Below, piece by piece: positions 7,520 through 16,190 of a stretch of 37,796 nucleotides of DNA. The stretch lies in NCBI GenBank assembly GCA_963784175.1, contig CAWAQJ010000006.1, forward strand, positions 1-37,796, in the 5' to 3' direction. Below the pieces are notes generated by a model that searched no databases, had not been told where the DNA came from, and was given only the letters and a program-made list of their open reading frames with translations. This DNA is from JAIBJN01 sp963784175 (GTDB lineage: Bacteria; Actinomycetota; Thermoleophilia; Gaiellales; Gaiellaceae). The position numbers and the translations under genes are program-made. Numbering within the stretch: the first letter of the stretch is position 1; each line of letters begins with the position of its first letter.

Positions 7520-9198
7520 CGGGTCGCGCGCTCGGCGAAGCGGTCCGCCAGCGCCGCGATCGTCAGCGACGGGTTCGGCCCGACCGGGCCCGGCATGACG
7601 GAGCCGTCCGCGATCGTGAAGCCCGGGTAGCCGAAGACCTCGCCGTACTCGTCGACGACGCCCTCCTCGACTGTCCTCCCCATCGGGCAGCCGCCGAGCG
7701 GGTGCACGGTGATCAGCCGGCCCAGATACCAGGTCGGATTGCGCTGGAACTTCGCGCCCAGCGCGTCGGCGATCTCGTTCGCGAAGTCCCCGAGCCGGTC
7801 GAAGAACGGGCCCGACTTCCCCTTCACCCAGTCGAGCTGGAGCCTCTCGTCGTCGGTGAGCGTGAACGTCCCGTCGGGGATGTCGCGCCCCATGCCGAGG
7901 AGCGGGAGCGACCCGGCGGAGACCCGGGAGTCCGAGAGGAGCTCGGCGACCTCGGCGGAGAGGTCGCCCTCGGGCTTGCGCCGCAGGAGGCTGAGGAGAA
8001 TGCGCGTCGCGACCTTCCGGTAGCGCCAGAGCGCGCCGGGGCCCTGGGTCGTCTGGATGATCCAGCTCATGAACTGCGGAAAGCCGGCGTCCTCGACGTA
8101 GAAGCCGCGCCCCTCGCCGCCGTCGAGCGCGTCGGGAACCCGGATCGCGCTCGTGATCACGGGGCCGAACTCCGCGTCGAGCGGACGCGGCGAGCCGTCC
8201 GGATAGCTCGCTTTGAGCGCAAAGGTCAGCAGGTCGCCGTTGCCGCCGAACCGCGAGCCGAGACGCGGGCTCAGCCCCGGGAAGTTGCGGCTGCTCTTGA
8301 GGAGCAGGTAGCTCGAGCCGAGCGACCCGGCCGAGAGCACGAGGCGGTCGCAGGTCAGCTCTCGCACCGGCCGCACGGCCGGGTTGCGCGTGTCGACCTT
8401 CCGTCCCTCGTCGGCGACGTCGTGCTCGACGTAGCGCACGACGTAGCCTCCGCCCTCGCGCGGCGCGAAGGAGCGCACCTCGCGGCGGGTCCAGATCTCG
8501 GCACCGTGCCGCTTCGCCGCGGAGAGGTAGTTGAAGTCGAGCGTGTTCTTCGACCCGAAGTTGCAGCCGATGTCGCACTCACCGGTCAGCCGGCACGTGT
8601 AGCGCGGCAGCCCGTGGAGGTTCGGGTGCTCCTCCCGGATCGGCACGCCGACGGCGGGGTCCTCACCCTTGTTGGCGAAGGTCACGGCCAGCGGCGGCAG
8701 GATCCATTCGCGGTCGAGCTTCCCCGCCGCCTCCCTGAACGCCGCCGTCTTCGACGAGCGGTCGAACGGCTCGTGCTCGAACGGGTAGCGCTGCGCGTTC
8801 AGCATCTTCTCGACCGCGTCGTAGTGCGGGTCGAGCTCGGCGCGCGTCACCGGCCAGTGCTCGTAGCCGCCCGCGGCCAGGTCCTCCTGGACGAACCACT
8901 TCTCGTCCTTGCGCAGGAGCACGTTCGCGTAGATGAGCGAGCCGCCGCCGAGGCCGCTCGACACCAGGGAGCCGATGCCCTTGAACGACCAGAGGTTGAA
9001 CATCCCGTAGAGGCCCTCGCTGGGGTCCCAGAAAGCCTTGCCGAGCTCGCGCGGGCTGCGTGGGAACGAGCCCGGCGGATAGGGCTTTCCGCGCTCGAGG
9101 ACGCAGACCGACTTGCCCGCTTCGGCCAGCCGGTAGGCGAGCACGGAGCCCCCGAACCCGGAACCGACTACGACGGCGTCGAAGTGGGTGTCGTCCAC
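7516..9198 (-). CDS. GMC oxidoreductase, cholesterol-oxidase-like
   Basis: A 560-residue FAD enzyme of the glucose-methanol-choline family, closest in motif to actinobacterial cholesterol/sterol oxidases (ChoD-like). Seen: FDAVVVGSGFGGSVLAYRLAEAG (FAD-binding, residues about 7-29), SSGLGGGSLIYANVLLR, LVLSAGSLGSSYLLL, and the C-terminal HPLGGCPMG with GPNPSLTIAALADR. A TCRLTGECDIGC segment adds a cysteine cluster near residue 190. No Tat signal, so an intracellular oxidase or dehydrogenase is likely. GTG 9198 is preferred to ATG 9255 because a TTGCGT-17-TAGCCT promoter ends 8 nt before it. Substrate (sterol or other alcohol) not determined. Confidence 0.8.
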   Translation of the reverse strand: MDDTHFDAVVVGSGFGGSVLAYRLAEAGKSVCVLERGKPYPPGSFPRSPRELGKAFWDPSEGLYGMFNLWSFKGIGSLVSSGLGGGSLIYANVLLRKDEKWFVQEDLAAGGYEHWPVTRAELDPHYDAVEKMLNAQRYPFEHEPFDRSSKTAAFREAAGKLDREWILPPLAVTFANKGEDPAVGVPIREEHPNLHGLPRYTCRLTGECDIGCNFGSKNTLDFNYLSAAKRHGAEIWTRREVRSFAPREGGGYVVRYVEHDVADEGRKVDTRNPAVRPVRELTCDRLVLSAGSLGSSYLLLKSSRNFPGLSPRLGSRFGGNGDLLTFALKASYPDGSPRPLDAEFGPVITSAIRVPDALDGGEGRGFYVEDAGFPQFMSWIIQTTQGPGALWRYRKVATRILLSLLRRKPEGDLSAEVAELLSDSRVSAGSLPLLGMGRDIPDGTFTLTDDERLQLDWVKGKSGPFFDRLGDFANEIADALGAKFQRNPTWYLGRLITVHPLGGCPMGRTVEEGVVDEYGEVFGYPGFTIADGSVMPGPVGPNPSLTIAALADRFAERATR

Positions 9199-9206
9199 GG
9201 CTCGCG

Positions 9207-9235
9207 AGGCTATGCGCGAACGATCCCGTACGCAA
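9207..9235 (-). promoter_or_regulatory. Promoter of the GMC gene, leaderless
   Basis: On the minus strand TTGCGT (9230-9235), a 17-bp spacer and TAGCCT (9207-9212) are followed after 8 nt by GTG 9198, so transcription would begin at or very near the start codon. Confidence 0.5.
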
Positions 9236-9269
9236 CCCCGGCACGATTTGGGCACCGATTCATCACATG

Positions 9270-9304
9270 GGGGCTTGACAAGCCCCTACGCCTATCACCA
9301 CACT
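9270..9304 (+). promoter_or_regulatory. Leu/ilv operon promoter with palindrome over the -35
   Basis: A perfect -35 TTGACA at 9275-9280 is embedded in the palindrome GGGGCTTGACAAGCCCC (9270-9286; 8-bp arms around one central A), a likely operator. The best -10 is weak (CACACT, 9299-9304, 18-bp spacer). Transcription would start near 9311-9314, at the TTG of the leader peptide. No other good promoter is seen before leuA. Confidence 0.4.
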
Positions 9305-9313
9305 GCACTCACG

Positions 9314-9412
9314 TTGACGAGCAGCGCCGTCACACCTGAGCGCGTCATCGGCTCCGCCGAGACGTCGCCGCGCGGCCTCGTCGTGATTCTTCTCGGCATT
9401 CTCCCCCACTAG
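9314..9412 (+). CDS. Leader peptide rich in Leu/Ile/Val codons
   Basis: A 32-residue frame from TTG 9314 ends GLVVILLGILPH-stop. Eight of nine consecutive positions from 9377 to 9403 are branched-chain codons (Leu Val Val Ile Leu Leu Gly Ile Leu). Placed 92 nt before leuA in a leu/ilv operon, this is the signature of a ribosome-mediated attenuation peptide that senses charged tRNAs for all three branched-chain amino acids. The exact start is uncertain: TTG has no Shine-Dalgarno, which fits leaderless initiation from the promoter at 9275. The stop codon lies in the loop and right arm of the hairpin at 9399-9420. Confidence 0.6.
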   Translation: MTSSAVTPERVIGSAETSPRGLVVILLGILPH

Positions 9413-9489
9413 GGGGAGAACACGCTCACGCGCCGAGCAGGCGCATACGCCGACCTTTCCGCAGAAGTAATGCGCCTCCGTTTGGAGGC
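9392..9489 (+). promoter_or_regulatory. Attenuator region: alternative hairpins before leuA
   Basis: Seen by eye: hairpin 1, TTCTCCCCC/GGGGGAGAA (9399-9407/9412-9420, loop ACTA), over the leader-peptide stop; an outer pairing CTCGGC/GCCGAG (9392-9397/9432-9437); hairpin 2, AGGCGCAT/ATGCGCCT (9439-9446/9470-9477); and hairpin 3, GCCTCC/GGAGGC (9474-9479/9484-9489). Hairpins 2 and 3 share 9474-9477 and exclude each other; the CCTCC of hairpin 3 could also pair with the leuA Shine-Dalgarno (AAGGAGG, 9490-9496). No U-tract follows, so whether the switch is transcriptional or translational is open. Confidence 0.5.
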
Positions 9490-9503
9490 AAGGAGGATGA
9501 GCA

Positions 9504-10649
9504 GTGAGCCGCAGAATCACGATCTTCGACACGACTTTGCGCGATGGCGAGCAGTCGCCCGGCATCGCGCTTTCGCCTGACGAGAAGGCGGAGATCGCGA
9601 CGCAGCTCGAGCGGCTCGGAGTCGACGTGGTCGAGGCAGGGTTCGCGGTCTCCTCGCCGGGAGACTTCGAAGGCGTCCGCGCAGTCGCCGCCGCAGTCGA
9701 GCGTCCCACGGTCGCCTCTCTCGCCAGAACGAAGAAGGAGGACATCGACGCCGCCGCCGAGGCGCTCGCCGACGCGCGCCGGTCGCGCATCCATGTCTTC
9801 CTCGCCACCAGCCCGATCCACATGGAGCGCAAGCTCCGCCTCGAGCCTGCGGAGGTTCTGGAGCAGACGGGCTGGGCGGTCGGATACGCCGGCAGCCTTG
9901 CCGACGAGGTCGAGTTCTCCTGCGAGGACGCCACCCGTTCGGACCCGGACTTCGTCGCCGAGGTCTGCCGCGAGGCCGTGCGCGCCGGTGCAACGACCAT
10001 CAACCTGCCGGACACGGTCGGCTACTGCCTGCCCGAGGAGTACGCCGCGTTCCTCCGCGACGTGCGCTCGCGCTGCCTCCAGCTCCTCAACGTCACGCTC
10101 TCGGTTCACTGCCACGACGACCTTGGCCTCGCAGTCGCGAACACGCTCGCCGGCATCCGGGCCGGGGCGACGCAGGTCGAGTGCACGATCAACGGCCTCG
10201 GCGAACGGGCCGGCAACGCCGCACTCGAGGAGGTCGTCATGGGGCTGCACGTCCGCCAGGCCACCTTCGAGTGCGAGACCGGCGTCGTCGTCAACGAAAT
10301 CGGCCGCTCGTCGCGGCTCGTCTCCGAGCTGACCGGCTACGCGGTGCAGCGCAACAAGGCCATCGTCGGGGCGAACGCGTTCGCCCACGAGGCCGGCATC
10401 CACCAGGACGGGATGCTCAAGGACGCCGAGACCTACCAGATCATGGACCCGACCGAGCTCGGCCTCGAGATGACCTTGCCGCTCGGGAAGCACTCGGGAC
10501 GCCACGCCTTCGCGCGGGCCTGCGCCGCCGCCGGGATCGACCTCGACGCGGACGCCGTGAACGACGCCTTCGCCCGCTTCAAGCAGCTCGCCGACTCGCG
10601 CAAGCACGTGACCCTCCTCGACGTGTTCGAGGAGGTGACGGTCCGATGA
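9504..10649 (+). CDS. leuA: 2-isopropylmalate synthase, short form
   Basis: Condenses acetyl-CoA with 2-oxoisovalerate, the first step of leucine synthesis. Seen in 381 residues: ITIFDTTLRDGEQSPGI (N-terminal signature), VEFSCEDATRSD, NLPDTVGYCLPEEY, the metal-binding HCHDDLGLAVANT, ECTINGLGERAGN, and GIHQDGMLKD. It ends after the linker helices (FARFKQLADSRKHVT), about 120 residues short of a typical 510-residue LeuA, so the C-terminal leucine-binding regulatory domain is absent. The stop is in an ATGA overlap with the next gene, so this looks like a true end. GTG 9504 is chosen: AAGGAGG lies 7 nt upstream; ATG 9497 is out of frame. Homocitrate synthase has this short form too, but the leu/ilv context favours LeuA. 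Confidence 0.85.
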   Translation: MSRRITIFDTTLRDGEQSPGIALSPDEKAEIATQLERLGVDVVEAGFAVSSPGDFEGVRAVAAAVERPTVASLARTKKEDIDAAAEALADARRSRIHVFLATSPIHMERKLRLEPAEVLEQTGWAVGYAGSLADEVEFSCEDATRSDPDFVAEVCREAVRAGATTINLPDTVGYCLPEEYAAFLRDVRSRCLQLLNVTLSVHCHDDLGLAVANTLAGIRAGATQVECTINGLGERAGNAALEEVVMGLHVRQATFECETGVVVNEIGRSSRLVSELTGYAVQRNKAIVGANAFAHEAGIHQDGMLKDAETYQIMDPTELGLEMTLPLGKHSGRHAFARACAAAGIDLDADAVNDAFARFKQLADSRKHVTLLDVFEEVTVR

Positions 10650-11578
10650 GAAAGAAGCGCTACACCGTCGCCTTCCTCTCCGGCGACGGCATCGGGCCGG
10701 AGATGACCGCAGAGGCGAGCCGCGCCCTCGAGGCGGTCTCCCGCATGCACGGGTTCAGCGTCGAGGAGCTGCACGTGCCCTTCGGCGGCGATGCCGTGCG
10801 CCGGTTTGGGCACCCCCTCCCCTCGTTCACCCGCGCGGCCTGCGACGAGGCGGACGCCGTGCTCGTGGCGACGACGCGCGAGCCCGCGCTCGAGGTCGTC
10901 AAGGCGGAACTGGACCTCTCGTGGCGGATCACCCGCGTCTGCGCACGCGGGAGTGAGCTCGCCGTCGTGAGCCCGCTCGTGGACGACCCCGCCCTGGCGG
11001 TCGACCGCGCGTTCCGGCTCGCGCTGAGCCGCCGCGCGCGCCTGACGTCGGTCGGCGAGAGCGAGCAATGGCTCGCCGCGGTCGAGGCAGGCGTAGAGCG
11101 TCGCGAGGGCGTGCACGTCGAGCACGCGCGCTTCGAGGCGGCCGTCACCGGTCTCCTCCGCGACCCCTCGCGCTACGACGTGATCGCGAGCGAGCAGCCG
11201 TTCGCCGAGGCCCTGGCCTCCACGGCCGCGTTCGCCCATGAGGGCGAGCGCCTGGTCGCCTCCGGCCGCATCGGACCGAACGGCAAAGGGGTCTTCGGCC
11301 CCACGCACGGGTCGGCGCTGGAGATCGCCGGCCAGGGCGTCGCCAACCCGAGCGCCATGCTCCTCGCCGTCACCCTGCTCCTGGGCGAGGGTTTGGGCGA
11401 GCGCAGCGCCGCTCAAACGCTCGAGCGCGGCGTCGTGGAGGCGCTGGAGACCGGCATGCGTACGCCGGACATGGTCTCCTCTGGTGCCGGCGCGACGACA
11501 CGTGAGTTCACCGACGCGCTGCTGGCGACGCTCCCCTCCGCTCGGCGGGACGCCGAGTTCGAAAGGGCGTTTGCATGA
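10646..11578 (+). CDS. Diverged isopropylmalate/isocitrate dehydrogenase-like protein
   Basis: A 310-residue member of the beta-decarboxylating dehydrogenase family. The ends are conserved: VAFLSGDGIGPEMTAEA at the N-terminus and GPTHGSALEIAGQGVANPSAMLLAV near the C-terminus (family EPVHGSAPDIAGKGIANP). The middle has lost recognisable catalytic landmarks: no RxxLxLxxR-type substrate block, LTSVGESEQWL where the family has SVDKANVL, and YDVIASEQPFAEALAS where it has the NxFGDILSD motif. A canonical leuB exists at 19680, so this is a second, degenerate copy, perhaps with a different substrate or a non-catalytic role. It overlaps leuA (ATGA) and ilvB (ATGA), so it is firmly inside the operon. 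No frame break. Confidence 0.7.
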   Translation: MRKKRYTVAFLSGDGIGPEMTAEASRALEAVSRMHGFSVEELHVPFGGDAVRRFGHPLPSFTRAACDEADAVLVATTREPALEVVKAELDLSWRITRVCARGSELAVVSPLVDDPALAVDRAFRLALSRRARLTSVGESEQWLAAVEAGVERREGVHVEHARFEAAVTGLLRDPSRYDVIASEQPFAEALASTAAFAHEGERLVASGRIGPNGKGVFGPTHGSALEIAGQGVANPSAMLLAVTLLLGEGLGERSAAQTLERGVVEALETGMRTPDMVSSGAGATTREFTDALLATLPSARRDAEFERAFA

Positions 11579-13296
11579 GGATGCTCGGCTCGGACGCGAT
11601 CCTCCGCTCCCTCGAGGCCGAGGGCGTCGACGTCGTCTTCGGGATCCCCGGCGGAGCCATCCTCCCGCTCTACGACGGGTTCGCGCGAGGCACGACCGTT
11701 CGGCACGTGCTCGCCCGGCACGAGCAGGGCGCCGGGCACATGGCCGAGGGCTATGCGCGCGCCTCGGGCCGGGTCGGCGTCGCGCTCGCCACCTCCGGGC
11801 CGGGCGTCACGAACCTCGTGACGCCGATCGCCGACGCCTGGATGGACTCGACCCCGCTCGTCTGCATCACCGGCCAGGTGCGCTCGAGCCTGATCGGAAC
11901 GGACGCGTTCCAGGAAACCGACGCGACCGGCATCACGCTCCCCATCGTCAAGCACTCGTGGCTCGTACAGGACGTCGAAGAACTCCCGCACGTTCTGAAA
12001 GCGGCGTTCCACATCGCCCGAACCGGCCGATCTGGCCCGGTCCTCGTGGATGTCGCCAAGGACGTACAGGAGGCGGAGATCGACTTCACTTACCCCCATC
12101 AAGTCGATCTTCCAGGGTGGAAGCCGCCTGCCAGCGTCCACCCACGACAGGTTCGCGAGGCGGCGAGAGCCCTGCTCGCCGCCTCGCGGCCGGTCCTCTA
12201 CGTCGGCGGCGGGGCGATCAACGGCGACGCCTGTGACGAGCTCCGCGAGCTCGCCGAGGCGGCCGGTATCCCCGTCATCGCCACCCTGATGGCCAAGGGA
12301 GCGTTCCCCGAGTCGCACCCGCTCTGCTACGGCCCGCCCGGCATGCATGGCTCGAAGTGGGCGAACTGGGGTCTGAACAAGGCCGACCTGATCGTCGCCG
12401 TCGGCGCCCGCTTCGACGACCGCGTGACCGGGAAGCTGTCGGAGTTCGCCCCCGGCGCGAAGGTGATCCACTTCGACATCGACGCAGCGGAGATCGGGAA
12501 GCTGAGGCACGCAGACATCCCCGTCACCGGCCCCCTGAAGCTCGCGCTCGCCGAGCTCGCCGACGCGGTTCGCGCCGAGGCTGAGCCCGGGAGCGAGGGA
12601 CCGGTCGCCTGGAGGCGCCAGCTCGACGAGTGGCGTGATGCCTACCCGTACCGCTACCGGCGCGAGGGCGAGTTCCTGAAGCCGCAGGCGGTCGTCGAGA
12701 CGCTGCGCGACCTCGCCGGCGACCGCGACGACGTCGTCTGGACGACGGGCGTCGGCCAGCACCAGATGTGGGCGATGCAGTACCTCGTCTGCGACCAGCC
12801 CAGGAGCTTCATCACCTCGGGCGGCCTCGGGACGATGGGCTACGGCCTGCCCGGCGGCGATCGGCGCCAAGGCGGCGCGGCCCGACGCGACCGTCGTCTG
12901 CATCGACGGCGACGGCTGCTTCCAGATGACCTCGCAGGAGCTGGCCACGTCGGTGCTCGAAGGCCTGCCGGTCGTCGTCGTCATCGTCAATAACGGCTGG
13001 CTCGGGATGGTGCGCCAGTGGCAGGAGATGTTCTACGACGAGCGCTTCTCCCAGACCCATCTCACCCACCAGGTGCCCGACTACGCGCAGCTGGCCGAGG
13101 CCTACGGCGCAGCAGGCTTCACGGTCGACTCCGAGGACGACCTCGAGAGCGTGCTCGAGGAGGCCATGGCCTGCGGCCGCACTGCCGTCGTCGACGCGCG
13201 CTGCGACCCCGCCGAGAAGGTCTTCCCCATGATCCCTGCCGGTGCGGCAGCGACCGACGTGCTCGAGTTCAGCGAGGAGACGGTCGAGCAGAGGTC
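11575..13296 (+). CDS. ilvB: Acetolactate synthase, large subunit
   Basis: Thiamine-diphosphate enzyme making 2-acetolactate or 2-aceto-2-hydroxybutyrate, the common step to valine, leucine and isoleucine. Seen: GVDVVFGIPGGAILPLYDGF with the catalytic Glu in ARHEQGAGHMAEGYARA, TSGPGVTNLVTPIADAW, the FAD-region VGARFDDRVTGKL, GGLGTMGYGLP, and the ThDP motif CIDGDGCFQMT followed by VNNGWLGMVRQWQ. The frame breaks at 12849-12853: GCCCGG should be GCCGG (one extra C); correction restores LPAAIGAKAARPDA. ATG 11575 overlaps the previous stop. No stop codon separates it from ilvN: as written, IlvB reads straight into IlvN, so the 3' limit given is nominal (just before a possible ilvN GTG at 13297). 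Confidence 0.85.
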
Positions 13297-13816
13297 GTGG
13301 GACGCCACACCGGTCCTCCGGTGCCTGGTCGAGAACAAGCCGGGCGCGCTCGCGCGCGTCTCGAACATGTTCGCGCGGCGCGGATTCAACATCGAGAGCC
13401 TCGCCGTCGGGCCGACCGAGCGCCGCGACGTCTCCCGCATCACGCTCACCGTCGACTGCCCCGCCCATCTGCTCGAGCAGATCGAGAAGCAGATGCACAA
13501 GCTCGTCAACGTGCTCCGCGTCTCGACGCTCGAGGCCGGCGAGGCGGTCGAGCGCGAGCTGGCCCTCCTGCGGGTCAAGGCCGACCCGAGCAGGCACGTC
13601 GAGCTCATGACCCTGGCCGGCGTGTTCGACGCACGCGTGGCCGACCTCGGCCCCGACGCGATCATCTTCGAGGTCGTCGGCACCCCGGAAGAGCTCCAGT
13701 CCTTCGAGGAGGTCCTCCGCCCCCACGGCCTCACCGAGCTCGCGCGCACCGGCCGCATCGGCCTCGCGCGGGCCTCCACGAACAGCGCCCCCCGCCCCCA
13801 ACACGTCCTCCGCTAG
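13297..13816 (+). CDS. ilvN: Acetolactate synthase, small (regulatory) subunit
   Basis: Regulatory ACT-domain subunit that activates IlvB and gives valine feedback. Seen: CLVENKPGALARVSNMFARRGFNIESLAVGPTE (ACT domain), DVSRITLTVD, QMHKLVNVLRV, RELALLRVKA and the C-terminal domain through LARTGRIGLAR. As written it is in one continuous frame with ilvB, giving an apparent 746-residue IlvB-IlvN fusion. Alternatively GTG 13297 starts a separate protein (reading GRHT, as typical IlvN starts do) and one inserted base near 13310 hides this; 520 nt is one more than a multiple of three, which fits. The C-terminal stop is TAG 13814, 11 nt before ilvC. Confidence 0.8.
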
Positions 13817-13827
13817 AAAGGAACTTC

Positions 13828-14844
13828 ATGGCAGCGACCGTCTACCGCGAAGGCAATCTCGATCTTCTCTCCGGCAAGGTGGCCGTCATCGGCTACGGCA
13901 GCCAGGGTCATGCCCACGCCCTCAACCTGCGCGATTCCGGCGTCGACGTCGAAGTCGGCCTCCGCGACGGGAGCTCCTCCTGGGCCGCCGCCGAGGACGC
14001 CGGCCTGACCGTCCGCACCATCCCGGAGGCCGTCCGCGGCGCGCAGCTGGTCGCCGTCCTCCTCCCCGACCATGTCCAGAAGGGCGTCTACGAAAACGAC
14101 GTCGCCCCCAATCTCGACCCGGACGCTGCTGTCCTCTTCGCCCATGGCTTCAACGTCCACTTCGGGCAGATCAAGCCCGAGCCGGGGCACGACGTGATCA
14201 TGGTCGCTCCCAAGGGGCCCGGGCACCGCGTCCGCCAGCTCTTCGAGGCGGGCGCGGGAACCCCGGGGCTCGTCGCCGTGGCCCAGGACGCGAGCGGAAG
14301 CGCGCTCGACCTCGCGCTCGCGTACGGAACCGCCATCGGCTGCGGCCGCATGGGGATGCTCGAGACGACGTTCGCAGAGGAGACCGAGAGCGACCTCTTC
14401 GGCGAGCAGGCCGTCCTGTGCGGCGGCGTCACCGCGCTGATGCAGGCCGGCTTCGAGACCCTCGTGGACGCCGGCTACCAGCCCGAGATCGCCTACTACG
14501 AGTGCATCAACGAGCTCAAGCTCATCGTCGACCTGATCTACGAAGGTGGCTTCGCCTACATGCGCCACTCGATCTCCGACGTGGCCGAGTACGGCGACCT
14601 CACGCGAGGCCAGGTCGTGATCGACGAGCACGTCCGCACGACGATGCGGCACCTCCTCGAGGACATCCGCAACGGCAACTTCGCGCGCGAGCTGATCGCC
14701 GAAGAGGAGGCGGGCAGGCCGCGGCTCACAGCGCTGCGCCGCATGGCGGCCCACCATCCTGTCGAGGCGGTCGGCGGCGAGCTCCGCGAGCTCGCGGGCA
14801 AGGAGGGGCTGCTCGGTGCGGAGGCGCGAGTCGTCGGCAGCTGA
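13828..14844 (+). CDS. ilvC: Ketol-acid reductoisomerase, class I
   Basis: NADPH- and Mg-dependent isomerase/reductase converting acetolactate or acetohydroxybutyrate to the dihydroxy acids. At 338 residues it is the short class I form. Seen: VAVIGYGSQGHAHALNLRDSG (Rossmann fold), LLPDHVQ, FAHGFNVHFG, MVAPKGPGHRVR, the metal-binding DLFGEQAVLCGG and ECINELKLIVDLIYEGG, and HSISDVAEYG. ATG 13828 follows AAAGGA with good spacing. The frame is intact, unlike its downstream neighbours. Confidence 0.95.
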   Translation: MAATVYREGNLDLLSGKVAVIGYGSQGHAHALNLRDSGVDVEVGLRDGSSSWAAAEDAGLTVRTIPEAVRGAQLVAVLLPDHVQKGVYENDVAPNLDPDAAVLFAHGFNVHFGQIKPEPGHDVIMVAPKGPGHRVRQLFEAGAGTPGLVAVAQDASGSALDLALAYGTAIGCGRMGMLETTFAEETESDLFGEQAVLCGGVTALMQAGFETLVDAGYQPEIAYYECINELKLIVDLIYEGGFAYMRHSISDVAEYGDLTRGQVVIDEHVRTTMRHLLEDIRNGNFARELIAEEEAGRPRLTALRRMAAHHPVEAVGGELRELAGKEGLLGAEARVVGS

Positions 14845-14892
14845 GCCCGGCGGCTCCGCAACCTCTCGCCGCAACAGCCATGATCTGAGCCG

Positions 14893-16190
14893 ATGATCGA
14901 CGTTCCTGTCGCGCTGCTCGGCTACGGCACGGTGGGCTCCGCGGTGGACCGCCTGCTCGCCGAGAACGCCGACGACATCGAGCGCGCCACCGGGCACCGC
15001 CTCCGCGTCGTGCGCGCGCTCGTGCGCGACCCGGCGAAGGAGCGGCCCGAGCCGCCGGTCGACGGTGTCCTCACCACGGACTTCGCGGCCATCCGCGACG
15101 ACCCGTCCATCGCCCTCGTCGCCGAGGTCATGGGCGGCATCGAGCCGACAGGCGACTACGTCCTCGACCTCCTCCGCGCGGGCAAGCCGGTCGTCTCCGC
15201 CAACAAGCAGCTCATCGCCCGCGAGGGCGCCGAGCTCTTCCACACGGCGTCGGAGGCCGGCGTCCAGCTCCGCTTCGAGGCAAGCGTGTGCGCCGCGATC
15301 CCGGTGATCAAGATCCTGCGCGAGGCGCTCGTCGCCACGACGGTCCACCGCGTGCTCGGGATCGTCAACGGGACGACGAACTACATCCTCACGAAGATGG
15401 AGGAGGGCGCCGAGTACGGCGAGGCACTCGCGGACGCGCAGCGGCTCGGCTACGCGGAGGCCGACCCGACGGAGGACGTGAACGGCGCCGACGCGGCGGC
15501 GAAGATGGCGATCCTGGCGACGATCGCCTTCGGCTCGCGGACGACGCTCGGCGACGTGGCCTTCGACGGGATCGAGCAGGTGACCTCCGAGCACGTCCGC
15601 GCCGCGCGGGAGATGGAGATGGTCGTGCGGCTCATCGGGGCCGCGACGCTCACCGACGGGAAGATCGACGTCCGCGTCGGGCCCGCGCTCGTCGACCGCC
15701 ACCACCCGCTTGCCGCCGTGGAGGGCGCCATGAACGCCGTCATGCTCCAGGGCGACGCCATCCGCGAGATCACGCTGGAAGGGCCCGGCGCCGGCGGGAT
15801 GGAGACGGCCTCCGCGGTCGTCGCCGACATGGTCTCGATCATCGGCACGACCGGGACCGGCTTCCTCCAGAACGACGCCTGCTGGCGCGAGCTCGACCGG
15901 CTTCCGTCGGGCGAAGCGCGCTCGCCGTACTACCTGCGCGTCGAGGTGGACGACGTCGCCGGCGTCCTCGCGCAGATCGCCCTGAGGCTGTCCGCACACC
16001 GAATCTCGGTGGCGCGCCTCGTCCAGCACCAGCGCGACGGCGGCGCGACGCTGCACGTCGTCACGCACGAGGGCGCCGAGGGCGACCTCAGGAGCGCGCT
16101 CCAGGAAATCGAGTCGCTGCCGGAGACGCGCGGGGCGCCGTCCGCGCTCCCGGTGATCTCGGACCGCGGCATCGCAGGCCTCGGCTGGGC

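Noticed and set aside
9399..9420. Hairpin as a plain terminator of the GMC gene or upstream transcription
   Set aside because: The GMC gene points away from it; its overlap with a branched-chain-rich reading frame before leuA makes attenuation the better reading.
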